This document shows, piece by piece, positions 21,939 to 35,064 of a DNA stretch of 64,000 nucleotides. Location: NCBI GenBank assembly GCA_030704615.1, contig CM060731.1, positions 41,168,001 through 41,232,000 on the forward strand. The letters are read 5' to 3'. The translations under genes and the position numbers were made by a program. The notes under the pieces were generated by a model. It ran no database searches and was not told the DNA's origin. It saw only the letters and a list, made by a program, of their open reading frames with translations. Each line of letters begins with the position of its first letter. Position 1 is the stretch's first letter. This stretch comes from Takakia lepidozioides (taxonomy: Eukaryota > Streptophyta > Takakiopsida > Takakiales > Takakiaceae).

Positions 21939-24900
21939 CAAGGGTTAGTCTCCAACTCTTTTTGTCATTTGTCCATGTCTCTCTTCCAAATCCCTGAGAC
22001 TAAGCGGTACTCATGGCAATCCATTTTTTTCTTCAAATTAACAAAGTGCACCTCAAGAGCCAGCTGTGACGTTCGTATCAAAACCTGAACAACCATGGCA
22101 ACCATGTAAAGCCTGCTGTATCTGCTGGTGAAACAAAGCAAGCTGCATTTAACAATGAGTTCCTCTTTGGACTGTATCCATGACCTATCTCTACACTGTC
22201 TACATAACTGCATCCTGAAATCATGAAATTGTAGTCTGCATCTTTGTCAGCAATGGTCGAATTGTTGTACAACGGATGCAACATCTTAATAGGAGCGTTA
22301 ATCTTTGCGCTGGTACCCGTTAGAGCAAATTCAAGCCAAAGCAACCAATTTCAACATAACCTTTTGGCTAAGTTAAACAGTTTGCAATCTCAATGTTTTC
22401 ATGAACCGAGAGCGAAGCTTACTAGGGCCTGGTGGCTTGAAACCATCCAAAGCTCTTGCTGAACTCCAAACTTTCTTATCATATTACGCCACAGACAAGA
22501 TTCTTCATGCAGAGACGAGAAGTTCTTGTAAAGATCTACAAGATCCCCGTCCCCACGTTCACCTCCGCCATGCCCAATCCCTAGTCCCCAATTTGGATTG
22601 CGCGAATGATCATCACTCCCGGACAGCAATCTGATCGGCCTTGCCGATGTCGTGGGTCCCATAGTTTGCAAGCTCTTCTCTCTCATCGCCAATTGTCCCA
22701 GCAACCAGTTCTAGCGCTGCAGAAGAGCTGTTCTCAGTAGCGTGGGAACAAAAGGCAGAGCTAGGCCGGGTGCACAGCAGATAACCCGGTCCGCCACGTA
22801 CACGGAGTCGTGTATGCCTGCCACACGGCGTCCCGTGTCTCGCTAATGCATATATCTTTTACCCAACTTCTCCATCTTTCATTCTGAGCGGACAAGATAT
22901 GGTCGATCTGTATCCTGCGGTCCGCATCCCGGACGGTTTATGCGCGTTTAGTTGTATTTAGTGGTTCATTAGTAAAGCTATTAGATGGTTAGTGAGTTTT
23001 AGGCTCGGTTTAGTTACTTGTTAGTGAGTCTTTAGTGGGTAAGTGAGTAGTAGTCTATAGTGTCGCAGAGAGTCTCGGTGGTGGGAAGAAGAGTGGGAGG
23101 CTATGGCGAGTCTTAGTGTGTGTGCGCTGCAACGACCAACATGCGACCTGCACTGTGCGCCGGGCGCGTCTTTCTTGTATGTTACATCCCCTCTGGTGCA
23201 TGTATCGATGAATTTGATGGGACAATTGTTGCCGTTTTGAATGTTTGTGTTGCTCTCCCAAACAATTCTGCCTGCATTGATTTTACTGTTGCTTAATCTA
23301 CTCACAGCATTTGCTTGTATCTGATCTATGAAAGATCTATAGAGAATGTTCAATTTGAATTGTCGAATTTTGTTCTTTGTAGATCTGAATTGTGCTTTCA
23401 CTCTTCCAGTTTGGACTCCGGACATATCATTGTCCGAAAAATGCATCGGAGATGTTCCCTATCCCCAGCATTGCATCTTCTACAGGAATGTTGTATAGTA
23501 GTCAAGCAGTTCGTCAACCACACCTTGGTTCCTGAAATAGGCGTCTGTACAGCTTTTATTTACCGGGTTGTACGTTTGTACTAGAATTCGCTCAGCGCTT
23601 CGATCAATGTACAAAGTATCAGATAATGCTATCACATCAGCTAGTAATTTCAGAACCTCCGTCAAGCCAAGCTAGCCCTTCCCTCTCTGGATGAGTGCGT
23701 TTCATGTGGGGATACTCTTGGTTTTACAGAGAAAAAGGAGCTGTTCCTTATGCAAGGACTTCCGCTATTCGCTTCTACATGTAGGCTGTTTCCTTTAGAT
23801 GTCAAGTGTAGATGCCAGTAACATTTGAAGTCGAGCAGCTTCTCCGCTGATCTTCAGAATTGGTTTTCTCACATGAGCTCCACAGCAATTCTGCAGGTCG
23901 TCTAGTTGAGAGGCCAAGTAAGGGGAATTCGTGCAGGACAACGAGCCGGGTGCTTGAGAAAGTGAGCGCTAGGCGTTTTCCGATTGGGCATGCTTCCGAA
24001 AGGTAGATCCTGTGCCTTCTTTGCAAGAGAAAGCTAGGTTCACTGTCTTTTCTTTTGAATTGACTGACTCTTAAAATTCAGTCAAAGGCTGCGTTCTTTC
24101 TTTTGCAAGTATTCATCATGCTAAGGGAACTCACATCACACAGAGAGTATGTAATTTATTGGACTTCGTAGCATGATAGTGTTATGCTATCTCTTCCACT
24201 CCCGAGGCAATTCCTCTCGTGGCTTAGTAGTCAGTGTAATATTGATGATGTTGGCACTGCTGCAGAGCTAAAAGTGAAGATTACAAAACTGACTACTTTT
24301 GCACTTGTTCAAGGAGGCTGCAAGGTATTGCATTTGTGCCTCTAAGAAAGGATACACAATTACAGGGATCTGTGAGAGGTCACAGCAGCCCCAGTGGCGA
24401 CAATGCCATCCTCAGTACAGAGTATGTAATTTTTAACTGAATGTCGTGAGAGCCAAGAATTCGTATTCATTTTATTGCAATTTCAGGTTGGAAGATAGCA
24501 CAGAGGCTGTGGGACCTCTTTGCAGGAGAGAGGCTGGGGTAGTAGAACCATGGCTGCTGCAGAAGCCGTTAGCTGTTGGGAGGCCATCAGAAAATATGAA
24601 ACCTTGTTGGCAACCTGCATGTTACAGATAAACATTATTGTCCATTCATACTCATATAAGCCAGCAAGCCATCAACTTAGGGTCATGTTATTCATGTTTT
24701 AGTGATAGGGTAAACCCCTACAACTGCAAAAGGTATAGAGTACAGACAACAAATAACAAGCTTGCTCCCAATGGTCAGGCAAACAAACTGAATGCTCGCT
24801 CTTCTTCTCACCCTTTTAACAGCTCCGATGTGTCCTTAATTCAAAGCACCTGTAAGATCAGCACATCTCCATATAGCCCATATTAACTGGTGGCTTTTTA

Positions 24901-25418
24901 ATTGCTTCAAGAAAGGTTTGGTGAATGACGTGTGATTTCTGCAGCATTCTCCTTAATGGTCAATGTAGGAATATTCATGACTGTTAGACAAGCTTTACCT
25001 TCTTGTACTGGCCATGTTCAGTGATCATGATACGTGTTCATATGTTCTCAAAGAGTGCTTTAAGATGTCATTCTGATTGCTGATCAAACCTTTGCAATGA
25101 TCAGGGAGGGCACTCAGGCAGGCACTCAGGCAACACCAACAGAGGTCAGAACTTTCTTTAGTATTTAGTATGTCTTCCACAATTCAGCTTTAGCTGATGA
25201 AGTAAAATCACCCCAAGAAATGCTACTGCACTTATACTCCATCTTCTTTTTCGTCTGAGTGCATGCACATATATGTTACCATCAAGCAGAAGATGATAGG
25301 TACGCTGAACTTGAGCATGTTTCTTTTTCACCACAAGATGAGTAGTTGCTACAGTCAGAAGCTGTAAGATACAATTATTGGGGAGGTCCTTGGCACAGCT
25401 TGAAATGGGAATTAACAG
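21939..25418. other. Spacer, probably holding 5' exons of the FHA gene
   Basis: No certain gene. An ATG at 23103 opens MASLSVCALQRPTCD, a transit-peptide-like start with a possible splice donor at 23179. An open stretch at 24487-24630 is bounded by AG and lies upstream of the FHA gene. Either could be a leading exon of that gene, but frame continuity cannot be proved from sequence alone. Confidence 0.3.
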
Positions 25419-27415
25419 GTAGAGAAGACTGTGGAGCTTGCCGAAAAAAAAGCCAGGGTTGCTGTGGCAGCAGCATCAGCAGCAGGATTCGCGGTTGAAG
25501 TGGCTGAGCAGCAAGGGGCACCTCCTGAGGCATCTACAGCCGTGGGTAAGGCAGCAGATGCTGTGGGACAGGTGGCCTTAAAGGCAGCTAAAGCTGTACA
25601 GAATGTGAAAGAGAATGTGGAGAAGTCGACAGGTTGGGCACTGTCAGCTCAGGAAGAGACCATTCAGAGAGAGCTTGAGCGTGAAAGGAACAGGGTAGCC
25701 CAAAAGGAAGCTGATGAAGCCCTCAAAAAGCAGTGCAACATGGACAAAGGCAGGAAAGAGATGCGCGAGTGGTAACCATCCTATAAGTTGCCCTGGTAGC
25801 ACCATTGGAGTTTTTGTAGCACCATGTTGCAGCCTGTTAGTCCGTTTGCATGCCAAACCGTCAATAGCACTTGGACTCACTGGCTTATGCACTGACATAT
25901 CCAGATCAAGTGCATAGTGTGGGAGAAGCACAAGGAGTTTCTCCAGGTTCAAACTTCTAATGATGAGTGAGATTCAAAAGTGGCTCTTCATCAGGGGCAG
26001 ATACTGAGGCAGCACATTCGTATTGTGACAAGGTGGCTGGCAAAATGGGATGCAAAGAAGCGCAGTGAAGGGTGGGGCGAGTATGAAAAATGCTGGGTGT
26101 TGCAGCCTGCAGACGGATCTGCTGTGCAGGAGTCCTTTGTTCTGTCCGGAGACGGTGTGCTGGTGGGTGCAGCACCAGTTCCATCAGGCTCCATCAAGGC
26201 TGCAGTTGTGGATCTGCCCATGGTAACTTGAATGTGGTCCTCTTTTGAAAGTACTTATTTGTACATGTTTCCACATTTGTGCATTTGTATACTGAAACAT
26301 CCTGGGGAAGCAATCCTTGGAGTTTTGTCAAAAAATTCACTTCCATCACTCCCTATCTACCTTGCCCTGTAGGAGCTTCAGATGATGAATGAATTGTTGG
26401 GTGGACGCTGCAGATGCATGTTAATGTATAAAACTCATATTCATGCTCTTTGAAGGAAGAATGGGAGCTGTTGCCAGCAATACAGATGAGTGATAATTCT
26501 ATACACAGGTCCAGTGAGATAACGCATGGGAAAACTATCCTCCAATACATCAGCTGCTCCTTATAACCTTTGTTGGGTATATACTGGCATATCATGGTTG
26601 TTGCAGGTATCTAGCATCCATGCGAAGGTGTATGGGAAAGATGTAGTGAAGGGCAGAAAATTGGCTCGGGAGTATTTTGTGACAGATCTGGGCAGCTCAA
26701 ACGGGACTTACCTCAACAAGTAAGCTCTGACATGCCTCTTTACAAGCTAGCTTTTTCAGATGTTTTAACAACATTTTGTGGTTCAGGTGTCTGCTTGAAG
26801 GCTGTTTTACGTGAAACGTGTATCACGTTACCATTCCCTTTGGATGCTCCGAACAAGTTATAGATTCTCTTGATTCTCTTCTTCGTCTTACATGAAGACA
26901 GATTGGTACTTGTTTATTAACAGGGACAAAACTTGTGTTGTCTTCACTTAAGTGTGTGCTTGTCTGTCAGATCAAAATTGCAACCAAAGGCAGCAGTGAA
27001 GCTCTCAGTTGGTGACCGACTCAGATTTGGGGATGCTGTAAGTGCCAGCCTAACAATATTGCTGTGAGTGAATGCTTAGGGGTTGCACTATGTTAAGCAT
27101 CATGAGTTGAAAGAGAGGCTCTTTCTGTTTACCTCTGGCACACGCTCTTGACACAGCAACGCACAAGTCAGCTTTAGCTCAACTTAAAATTTTAAATTGA
27201 GATACACTTGTAAATTTCTCGAATTGTTAAGTGATAATGCACAAGAAATAGACTCAGCAGGCACTTTGAGATAGACCACCAAGAGAACAATGCACGGTGA
27301 GGGCTATGACTGAGAAACTAGAAGAACGGACATGACCACTAAGGACATGATGTGTTTGTGATTCTGGGGTATTGCATTGCAGGGAGCCACATTTGAGCTC
27401 AAGCTACAGAGCTGA
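25419..27415 (+). CDS. FHA-domain protein with helical N-terminal region (3' exons; 5' end not fixed)
   Basis: In-phase exons: 25419-25771, 26066-26222, 26607-26719, 26971-27037 and 27383-27415 (stop). The first coding block is Ala/Glu/Lys-rich and strongly helical (VAVAAASAAGFAVEVAE, then ALKAAKAVQNVKENVEK), followed by a charged coil (QRELERERNRVAQKEAD). The next exons form a forkhead-associated domain: EKCWVLQPADG, LPMVSSIHAKV, FVTDLGSSNGTYLNK, LSVGDRLRFGDAGATFELKL. SxxH and SSNGT are the phosphothreonine-binding signatures, so it should bind a phosphorylated partner. The short C-terminal FHA recalls plant SMAD/FHA proteins of the At2g21530 type, some placed in plastids; location here is unproven. 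The join 25771/26066 is the least certain. Confidence 0.7.
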
Positions 27416-30400
27416 CGTCGTAGAATAGCGATGACTTACGCCCGATTGCCGTCAGGAGACTACTGGGCCCAAGATTTGCAACGTGACTGGCTAAGAGGCT
27501 TTAATGAAGCTGGAAATTGACTCCGTGAGGGGAAACCAACTGCAAGTTCCACTAACTCATGGCTTGGAAGTATGGGTTGTACATGAACAAGGTTCTTATT
27601 TCTGGTCTACAGTGTTTAATAGCATCCTGAAGTAGGAGCTGCATGTTGATAAATTTTTCCTCTCGAACTGCCACTGTAAGCTATGTCCTTTCTGCCTCCC
27701 GTCACATCCGTTTCCAGTATTGTAGAAACATCCCCCAAACTCAATATTTGTACTCTGTTTCCTTTCAAATGTCTCTCTAATCCTCAGTGCTCACGTTGTT
27801 TGAGCCAAGGGAGAAGGAAGTGCGTAAGAGTCCGGCCTTATCCAGCATGACAGCGGTCGTACATGCCCGTGTTCTAACTTATCCAATCATCTTCAGAGGT
27901 ATACCCATCTTCACGTTGCTGCCGTCACTCCATAGTCCATGGATAATTCTCATTTCTGACAGCGGTGTGCTCGCTTGTCCAGAAGAAGAGAGTGGAGAAC
28001 ATTCATATTAGTCCAGATGCGTGGGTTTCTAAGACTTGGCAAGCCATTGGAAAATATCCGATCTTGTGCAGAGTGTCATCTCGCTCTGGCGATGCACATG
28101 CTACACAGGGGACAGGCCACGCAGACTCACATGTGAGAGAACTGCTGCAGGGACAATCTATTAGTCAGGTTAATCTAGTCTGTGACTTCCCCATCTCAAC
28201 AACAACAGGTGAACTACAAAGAAAGCTCCACGGTATGCTCTCATTGACTTCCAGCATTTATGTCTCTTTGTCCCAATGCTTCTATGCCACATATCATCTG
28301 CCCAGACCATGTTTACTAGAGCCCTAGATTGCATTGTAATTATGACCATTTGCAGGTTCAGTAAAAGAGAGAGAGACTCCAGCCGAATGGTGAAAGGATT
28401 GAACCCGGGATCACTCAAGGCACAACCACTTTCTGACCAAAATTCAAGAGGTGCATTACACCACAACCTTCTACACAACCCAGCTCATTTATACAACTGA
28501 CAACACCAAACCATACAGGGAAAAAAAAAGAGGGAGGATCATATGTTTTTTAATCATAGCATTTCAATGAGTTACTTTATAACAATCATTTTATGAGAAG
28601 CTAACTAATATATGAATAGTGCACAGCCCAATTGAATTGCACATGACAACGCAATTGATTGTGCATGACAGAGTCCTTTCAGGCACAATGCAGTTGAATT
28701 GTCATCATTTGGCACATGAGGAATTGAAGTGTATCACATTGCACTTCAAGGCCTTGTGGGTATTCAACTGAGTCTCAGCTTGGTTGCCCCACAGAAACAT
28801 CTCCACTCGCAAGGATTTTCTTGCTCAATCACCCCAACTTTATTTGCATAGTACAGTGGGGTTCATTGAAGTTAATAATGACCCACAAGAAAATCCTTTA
28901 CTGGCGGTTAGGCCGCTAGGCTAGCATTTGGTAATATTTATCTGAAGGTGTACAGTGTACAAAGTACAGCATAAACCAACAGGTATCTTACTTAAAGCGA
29001 ATACAGAAGGCTCCTCATTATAAGGCTTCTCATACAGGAGAGGCCATGCTTCAGAAATTGTGTACGCTATGTGAGGGACAACCTCTAACCTGTTCATTGG
29101 CCAGGAGATTCCACCTAACCAATTCTAGGGCATTGTTGTACTATCGTACCAGTTTCCGGGAGGAAAGCATGGAGTCAAGACAGAGAGTGATGTTGTCGTA
29201 TAGCAGCCGTGCATAAGACAACATGATGCATCATTGTGTCTCCCTCTTTCTTTCTTCAAGAAGTAATCCACTGGTTTCGTGTTTGTGCCTTGCTTGTGGT
29301 TCTGCAAATGGGCTGGAAATTGAAATTGGCTGGACATTAACTTACTGCCTACATTGGCAGGTCTCATCCATTGCAATCGCTCCCCCTCATACATCAACAT
29401 CAAATGGATGCTTATGTAATTGTTGAAACAAGATAAGCCACTACGACTAATATTAGACCATGTAGTGATATTGCCATTAGCTCTTTCTATCTTTATCTTT
29501 TCAACTCCACTGCATCACAAAGAGCATCTTATGTTACTAGGTCGAATCCAACATTTTACATATATCGGCCCTCTTTAAATGTTATGCATAAAGAGCATAG
29601 AAAGCATAACATCAACAACAAAAAGGACAGAATTTCAGAATTTAACAATTTTCTCTTTTCTTTTTCATGAGCAGGAACAATCCATGTGGCCTTGGATGAA
29701 ACTTTCTTGAGATTATTGAAGGGAAAAATATTAAAACCCTTGAAGGCCTTTGGCCGCCATAAGGCCCAAACACACGGCGATCAATGATGGATACCCCGGA
29801 GAACTATACTTGAGACAATGATAACTAAAAATAATGCAAGCCAGGAATGCGAACATTCCAGAAGCGAGTGGAGACCCATGAGACAATCCCAAGACACAGT
29901 GCAAATGCAAAGGCCATGGAGAGTGGAGACCAAGAAATTATTGAGTTCAAGGATTCCAAAGAAGAGAATAATCAACCTCTGACATAAGAAGCATAGAGAG
30001 AAAGTAGAGAGAGAAATGAAACTATCCAACTACGGTAGCAGAGCTATCTATGGTAGGAGAGCTTAGTTTTGTGGAAATCTTGACATGCTTCCAGTTGATA
30101 TCTGATTTATCGAACTCTGGGGAAGTGGAAGAGGAAGATTCAGTGTTGCTGCCATTGAAGTGGGATTTGTCGCTGCCATTCGCAAGAGTCAGCCCCAGTG
30201 TAGCTGCATATGATGCTATGATCTGAAAATAATTGAGAAAGAATCGTGACGTTCTGGAGTCTTGTTGATGTCTGCACGCACCTTTTCCCAAGCCACCTTA
30301 GTTACAATTGTAAATATCATACTTAGTGAGGTCAATTATATAGAAAATAATATTATTCATTACCTAATTATAACTAAAATAAAAACAGAAGGTCCGTTTG

Positions 30401-31462
30401 TCGAGTTGAATTGGATGTCCATAAGATTTTGCGGTAGTAACTATGCCTGACCCAATATTGGTTGCTTTCCATCAAACTCCCACAATGTTTCTCCACCGCC
30501 CACTTATTCATGGAGAGGTTATACCATAAGTTACATTTACTTTGACAAGATTCAATCTTCTATCAAACCTAGATAACAAAAGATTGAAAAACCCATAAGG
30601 AAAAACCTTCTATGAGGTGAATGAAGGACAAAACACAAAAACCCTTTGTCGAAGAAGACCTCAATTATATTACAAAACAAGGTGTATAAAAGGCTGTTGC
30701 AACTCCTCACTTGTAACTTTATATATATACAGTCAACCTTGGATAAATGTTACATGTTGTTTTGTTATATCATCACAAATGATATGATTTTTGTACTCTG
30801 TAAAAGTATATACTAAGAATGACAAAAAGAGTGTTATTTGTTATTTGTTATTGAAGTCCTACTCTCCTCCGTGTTAAAGCACCTCTCTAGTTGTTACATT
30901 CAATATACACCTCTAAACTACTTGGATCAAATAAGGAGTAATCTATTATGGCCACTAACAAATCATCTCCATGAATAACAGCCCTAAAGTTGGTGACACG
31001 CTCACTTACACTCAGTTAAGTTAAGTTAACACTCGCTTAAGATGATGTCCACGCACATATGCTTCATCTTTATCTTTAAACACTATGTGAACACCTTCAG
31101 TGCTACTTGAGTGTGAAGATCATTTCAATTTGACTGCATTATTTGAACTGACAGATGAAGAAGAAACCAAGAAGGCGATGAAGAAGAATTAGTAACCTCA
31201 GATGTACCTTTAGTCTCTTACTCTGAGGTCGAAAGGGCTGTAGTGATGAACCAGAACCCGGGGTTTTTAAACTACACTCATGTCGTGCGCGTCAGGGTTA
31301 TCAGCCGATACGAGATCGATTACGACACCGATCCTACACAAGCTTCTTTGCGAGATTTCCTATGACGATCAACATGTCAGTTACTATCAGCCGCGACGAA
31401 GTGGCTAAACTTGTTACATAACATCAGGGATATTGGTCAAGTCTAAGGTACACCAAAGATAA
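27416..31462. other. Long spacer with repeat traces
   Basis: No gene I can support. On the minus strand 30022-30224 is open after an AG (IIASYAATLGLTLANG and a Ser-rich tail) and could be a last exon, but I recognise no family. Near 29700-29775 lies a copy of a dispersed repeat also seen at 42680-42870. The stretch 30450-31030 is AT-rich and resembles decayed retroelement sequence. Confidence 0.35.
29700..29775 (+). repeat. Dispersed repeat copy (GAGATTATT...GCCATAAGGC)
   Basis: GAGATTATTGAAGGGAAAAA and, after a short gap, GCCGCCATAAGGC match two stretches at about 42677-42735 and 42802-42870 with similar order and spacing. This implies an interspersed family, perhaps a transposon end. Confidence 0.5.
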
Positions 31463-31777
31463 CATACCTCAACCTCAACCTGGCAGTGGGGGCCTGACGG
31501 AGGTGGAGGGGATGGTGATACCAGTGGGAGCGGTGGTGACGATTTTGATGGAGGTGCTATTCCAAAACCCTATGGAGAAGGGGGATTCATTTTTCCCAAA
31601 GAGGTTAGTAGATATTCGGTCCGGTTCTTCGTCCAAGCACTGAAATCGGGCGTCAAAGGTCAAGATGATCTGATAGATCCCAACTTTGGGCTTCGACTGA
31701 GTGAGATAGTGGCTGCAGAAGCAGCACGAAAAGATTATAGAGCAACACAACTGGAATTAGTGAGAGGGAGGCATTGA
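31463..31777 (+). other. Open exon-like segment, weakly oxidoreductase-like
   Basis: About 104 open codons with no ATG near the start, beginning just after a TAA and ending in TGA. The first third is Gly/Asp-rich. The rest reads GGFIFPKEVSRYSVRFF, then LIDPNFGLRLSEIVAAEAA, which vaguely recalls the C-terminal helix region of Gfo/Idh/MocA oxidoreductases. It could be the last exon of a gene whose other exons I cannot find, or a fragment. The short overlapping minus-strand ORF is its shadow. Confidence 0.25.
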
Positions 31778-32510
31778 TAGACTTCCACGGTCAGATATCA
31801 TTGGATATTTTGTGGAGTGTTGTGTTGCAGAGCCAGTGGACCCAATGCTTCAAGCGACCCATTAGCACCAACTACTATTGGGGTAAGAGCATTAGCTTAT
31901 AAGCATTTGAGATATCTGTTTAGAGTAGAGTAGTTTTATTATTTGTCTTTTGCTGAATGTATTCAAGTTTCTCCCGCTTCTCCTCCTCCGTCAGAGCCCC
32001 TTTCCTTTCCGCTTCAACACGACTTGGTTATGACTGTTATGGCAACACTTCCTACGTGAATGATGCAGGTACTAGTAGTGCCGACTCTTAAGAGGACCAT
32101 TCTCCGCTGCAAGGATTGTGGCGAGGACTCTTGCTTGCATGAGTGCCAGAAGAAGGGCTGACTTGCCAAGACAGTGTGCAAAGTGATATTTAGTTCCTGG
32201 ATTTTTCTAAATGCCTAGTCGAATGTGTCACAAGTTTCATTGTACATTTCTGTAGATCTATCGATCACTTTTGTATAATTTTTTCATGTTGTTATAACTT
32301 TCAACAGTTTTGCCTGCTCATTTGTTTAGCTCCGAACCTGTTGACTTCCCCGTCAGCACATTCCTTGTGAGTGCGTCATGACTTAGAGTTAATACACTTG
32401 GTTCATGAATGTTGTGCAATGGCTTTTGATGGGCGGTACCTTCATGCAGTCCAGTAGAAGGATCTCGACTTTTGAGAGTTTTTAAAAGTCTTGAAAGCAC
32501 AAACTTCACA
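31778..32510. other. Spacer with one tiny Cys-rich ORF
   Basis: The only item is an ATG-started 33-residue ORF at 32060-32161 ending in a CKDCGEDSCLHEC pattern (C-x2-C-x4-C-x3-C), which could bind zinc. Its size makes chance likely. Nothing else seen. Confidence 0.3.
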
Positions 32511-32995
32511 CTAGAACTCATTTGAGCCTACAATGAGGTTTGGATTGAATTTTCTGACTTTGTTAATATCAGCGGTTGGCATGCTAAACTGCAAAACGTT
32601 GCATTGATATGGATTCTGTTGCTCAAACCTACTTCCTACATCCATTTCAAACCTCCGGGATGAGGATCGTGATTTTTGCCAAGTTTTGACCTTCAAATCG
32701 CTACCAAGAAGGAGGCAACCCACTTGCGTTAGGACATTCCGAAATTCTCCCTGCACCGTTACTTCATTTGTATCATCAAAACGTCTTTCCTCATCATATG
32801 GTCGATGTTGTCGATCGAGACTCTCTGCATTTTCAACAAAGACATCTATCTTCGGGAAGATATCCCAAAAGCCCACGTGATTGACAGTACGCTTACAAAT
32901 TCCGGGCCCGGGCTGAGGACCAAAGGAAGGAAGCTCAAATTTCAGCGTCTGTTTAAGCCACTCTTGCATAGTAAGATAACCTGCAACATGGTCAC

Positions 32996-33595
32996 TGTCA
33001 AGGACGAGAACATGACAGAACACAAACAAGAGATCAGACTAGAGGTACAAGACTAGACAAGAAGTCAAGGTCAGCGTGGCCGAATGCATGGTAGGTGAAT
33101 ATGAATCAAGATTATCTTTATAACAATGGAGAAGAGTACAAAATACTGGAACTCGACTCGGATACTGGAATGCTGGAAACTAGACTAGAATACCAGACAC
33201 TGGAAACTGTACTGGATACTGGAAGCTGGACTGGAGTACTGAACTTGGAACAAGAGTAGCTTGAACTTGTGTTGGCGAGACTGAAGAGTGTCCAGTCTCG
33301 CCTCCTATATATACTGGCTACTAAGAAGCTTCCCCTATGGAGGTTTCTTGATGGAGAAGCTTCCTTAAACAAATGAGGTATCTTGATGGAAAAGTTTCCT
33401 CCAAATGAAGCTTTCTGAGTAGTTTCCCAAGTTACTCTTGGTAATTTGGTAAACTTCCGGTAACTTGATAAGTAATGATAAATCATGGTAAATCATGATA
33501 AATCACGATAAGTCATGGTAACTTTTGGTAACATAGTAACTTGATAACTTCTGGTATTTACTCCTGGTAAGTTCCTCTGGGCTATGTCCGTGACA
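32996..33595 (-). repeat. 3' LTR (600 bp)
   Basis: Begins TGTCAAGGACGAGAACATGA and ends GTCCGTGACA. It holds many short internal repeats of an ACTGGA word (33135-33245) and of a GGTAA/AATCATGG word (33475-33560). It matches the right LTR over its full length, apart from a 36-base difference and scattered substitutions. Confidence 0.93.
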
Positions 33596-33611
33596 TTACC
33601 CCCTCCTCGAG
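33596..33611 (-). other. Polypurine tract of the LTR element
   Basis: Plus-strand TTACCCCCTCCTCGAG reads CTCGAGGAGGGGGTAA on the coding strand and abuts the 3' LTR, the expected site for plus-strand DNA priming. Confidence 0.75.
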
Positions 33612-34230
33612 CGCCGAGTTCCTCGAGGAGCGGTAAAATCTTGGACTTGCTTAGAGTTGGAGAAAATCCAAAATCCGACGAATGGTACTTGCCAAATATT
33701 TGACTCTTCGTTCTTGACTCAAATGATTTATAGGTCTCTGTAACCATCGATAGTGTCCAACACCTTGAACTTAGGACCATGCAGTAATTTGAGCATTCTG
33801 ATTTTCGAAGCTATCTTCAAATATGATTTCGTTGCCCTCTGGGTCCAAAGCCTCAACCTCCAACAGAATTATCAGACTTCGAGTAGGCTCCACTTGCCGT
33901 CGTACGAGGTCCAGACGAGGAAGTACGCGTCGCATTGGTGGCCCATCGTCTTGAGAGCGTCGGCGTGATGTTGAAGGTCGTGAGAGTCGGAACGGCTGAT
34001 CTAATAGTTGGGTAAGCGACAACTCCAATGTATCTGGTTTTTGTGACCCATGCTGCCAATACAAGATGCAAGAGTGCTGGAAGTGTAGCTATATATACTT
34101 ATGTGTGGTGCTCCTCCCTCCTTAGCGTGTATCAGGTACATTGAATGTGGAGTCTTCTCCTTGAAACTAGCTTGGCTGACATCATCGTTGTGACGTCTCA
34201 TTAACGTGTAGCTCGGGGCTTAGCTGGATA

Positions 34231-35064
34231 TCATTGATGAAATTCTTGGACTTTGTCAGAGGCATTGACGAGGTTGGATGAAGGTTCCCACGTTCGTTCG
34301 CTGGTGTCGTAGCCTTTCCAATGTACGAAATACTCAAGACGTTTATACTTGATGCGAGAGTCTAGGACTTCGTCGACTTCATACTCAATTTCCTGATTGA
34401 CTTCGATTGGTGGAGGTGGTACGAAAACTCTCCCTGAAATATTCGATGGATGATACAACTCTAATAGTGAAACATGAAAGACTGGATGGATGCGTATACT
34501 TCGTGGGAGTTCAAGCCGAAAACTGACCGGATTTATTTGTCGAATAATTTTGAATGGTCCCAGGCGTTGATAATCCAACTTTTTTGATGGTCGCGAGGTT
34601 TGTATGTCCCGTCGAAGAAGCCACACATGATCTCCGACCTTGAACTGGGGTTGGAGTTGGCGACGTTGATCTGCATACTCCTTGTATTGTTTTTGAGCTT
34701 CTGCGAGGTGGGATGTAAGTTCCTTGTGAATCGTAGCAAGATGAGTAGTAAGGTTTTCTGCAGCAGGGCTTCCAACAGTCTTCGTGTGGAAAGGGTTTGC
34801 TCGAGGATGATGACCATAATTGGAGAAAAATGGAGTTTGCTTGGTCGAAGAATGTATAGTGTTGTTGTTTTAGGCGAACTCAGCCAATGACGGAAGGTCC
34901 GTCCAATTATCTTGGTGATAATTTATCGTACAGTGAAGATACTGCTCCAAAATCTGATTTACACGTTCGGTTTGACCATCAGTCTGTGGATGATTAGCTG
35001 TAGAGAGGTGTTTGGTGCCGTAGTAGAAGTGGCATGATGCGTCGTAGACCATCCAGATCGCTTC
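34231..35064 (-). pseudogene. Integrase C-terminal part with chromodomain (pol remnant)
   Basis: Starts abruptly after the gag junction with the end of the integrase core ([15 protein letters not shown]) and reaches SLAEFA. There a TAA at 34872-34870 replaces the expected Tyr codon before NNNTIHSST. The same frame then stays open to 34231. It covers the GPF/Y-like region (LGPFKIIRQINPVSFRLELP, HPVFHVSLL) and a chromodomain (EYEVDEVLDSR, EYFVHWKGYD, TWEPSSNL). In chromoviruses this domain steers insertion toward marked chromatin. The catalytic D,D,E core is absent. Confidence 0.88.

Noticed and set aside
33493-34064. Minus-strand ORFs between the chromodomain and the 3' LTR
   Set aside because: They lie in the non-coding 3' part of the retrotransposon and cross into the polypurine tract and LTR; no domain.
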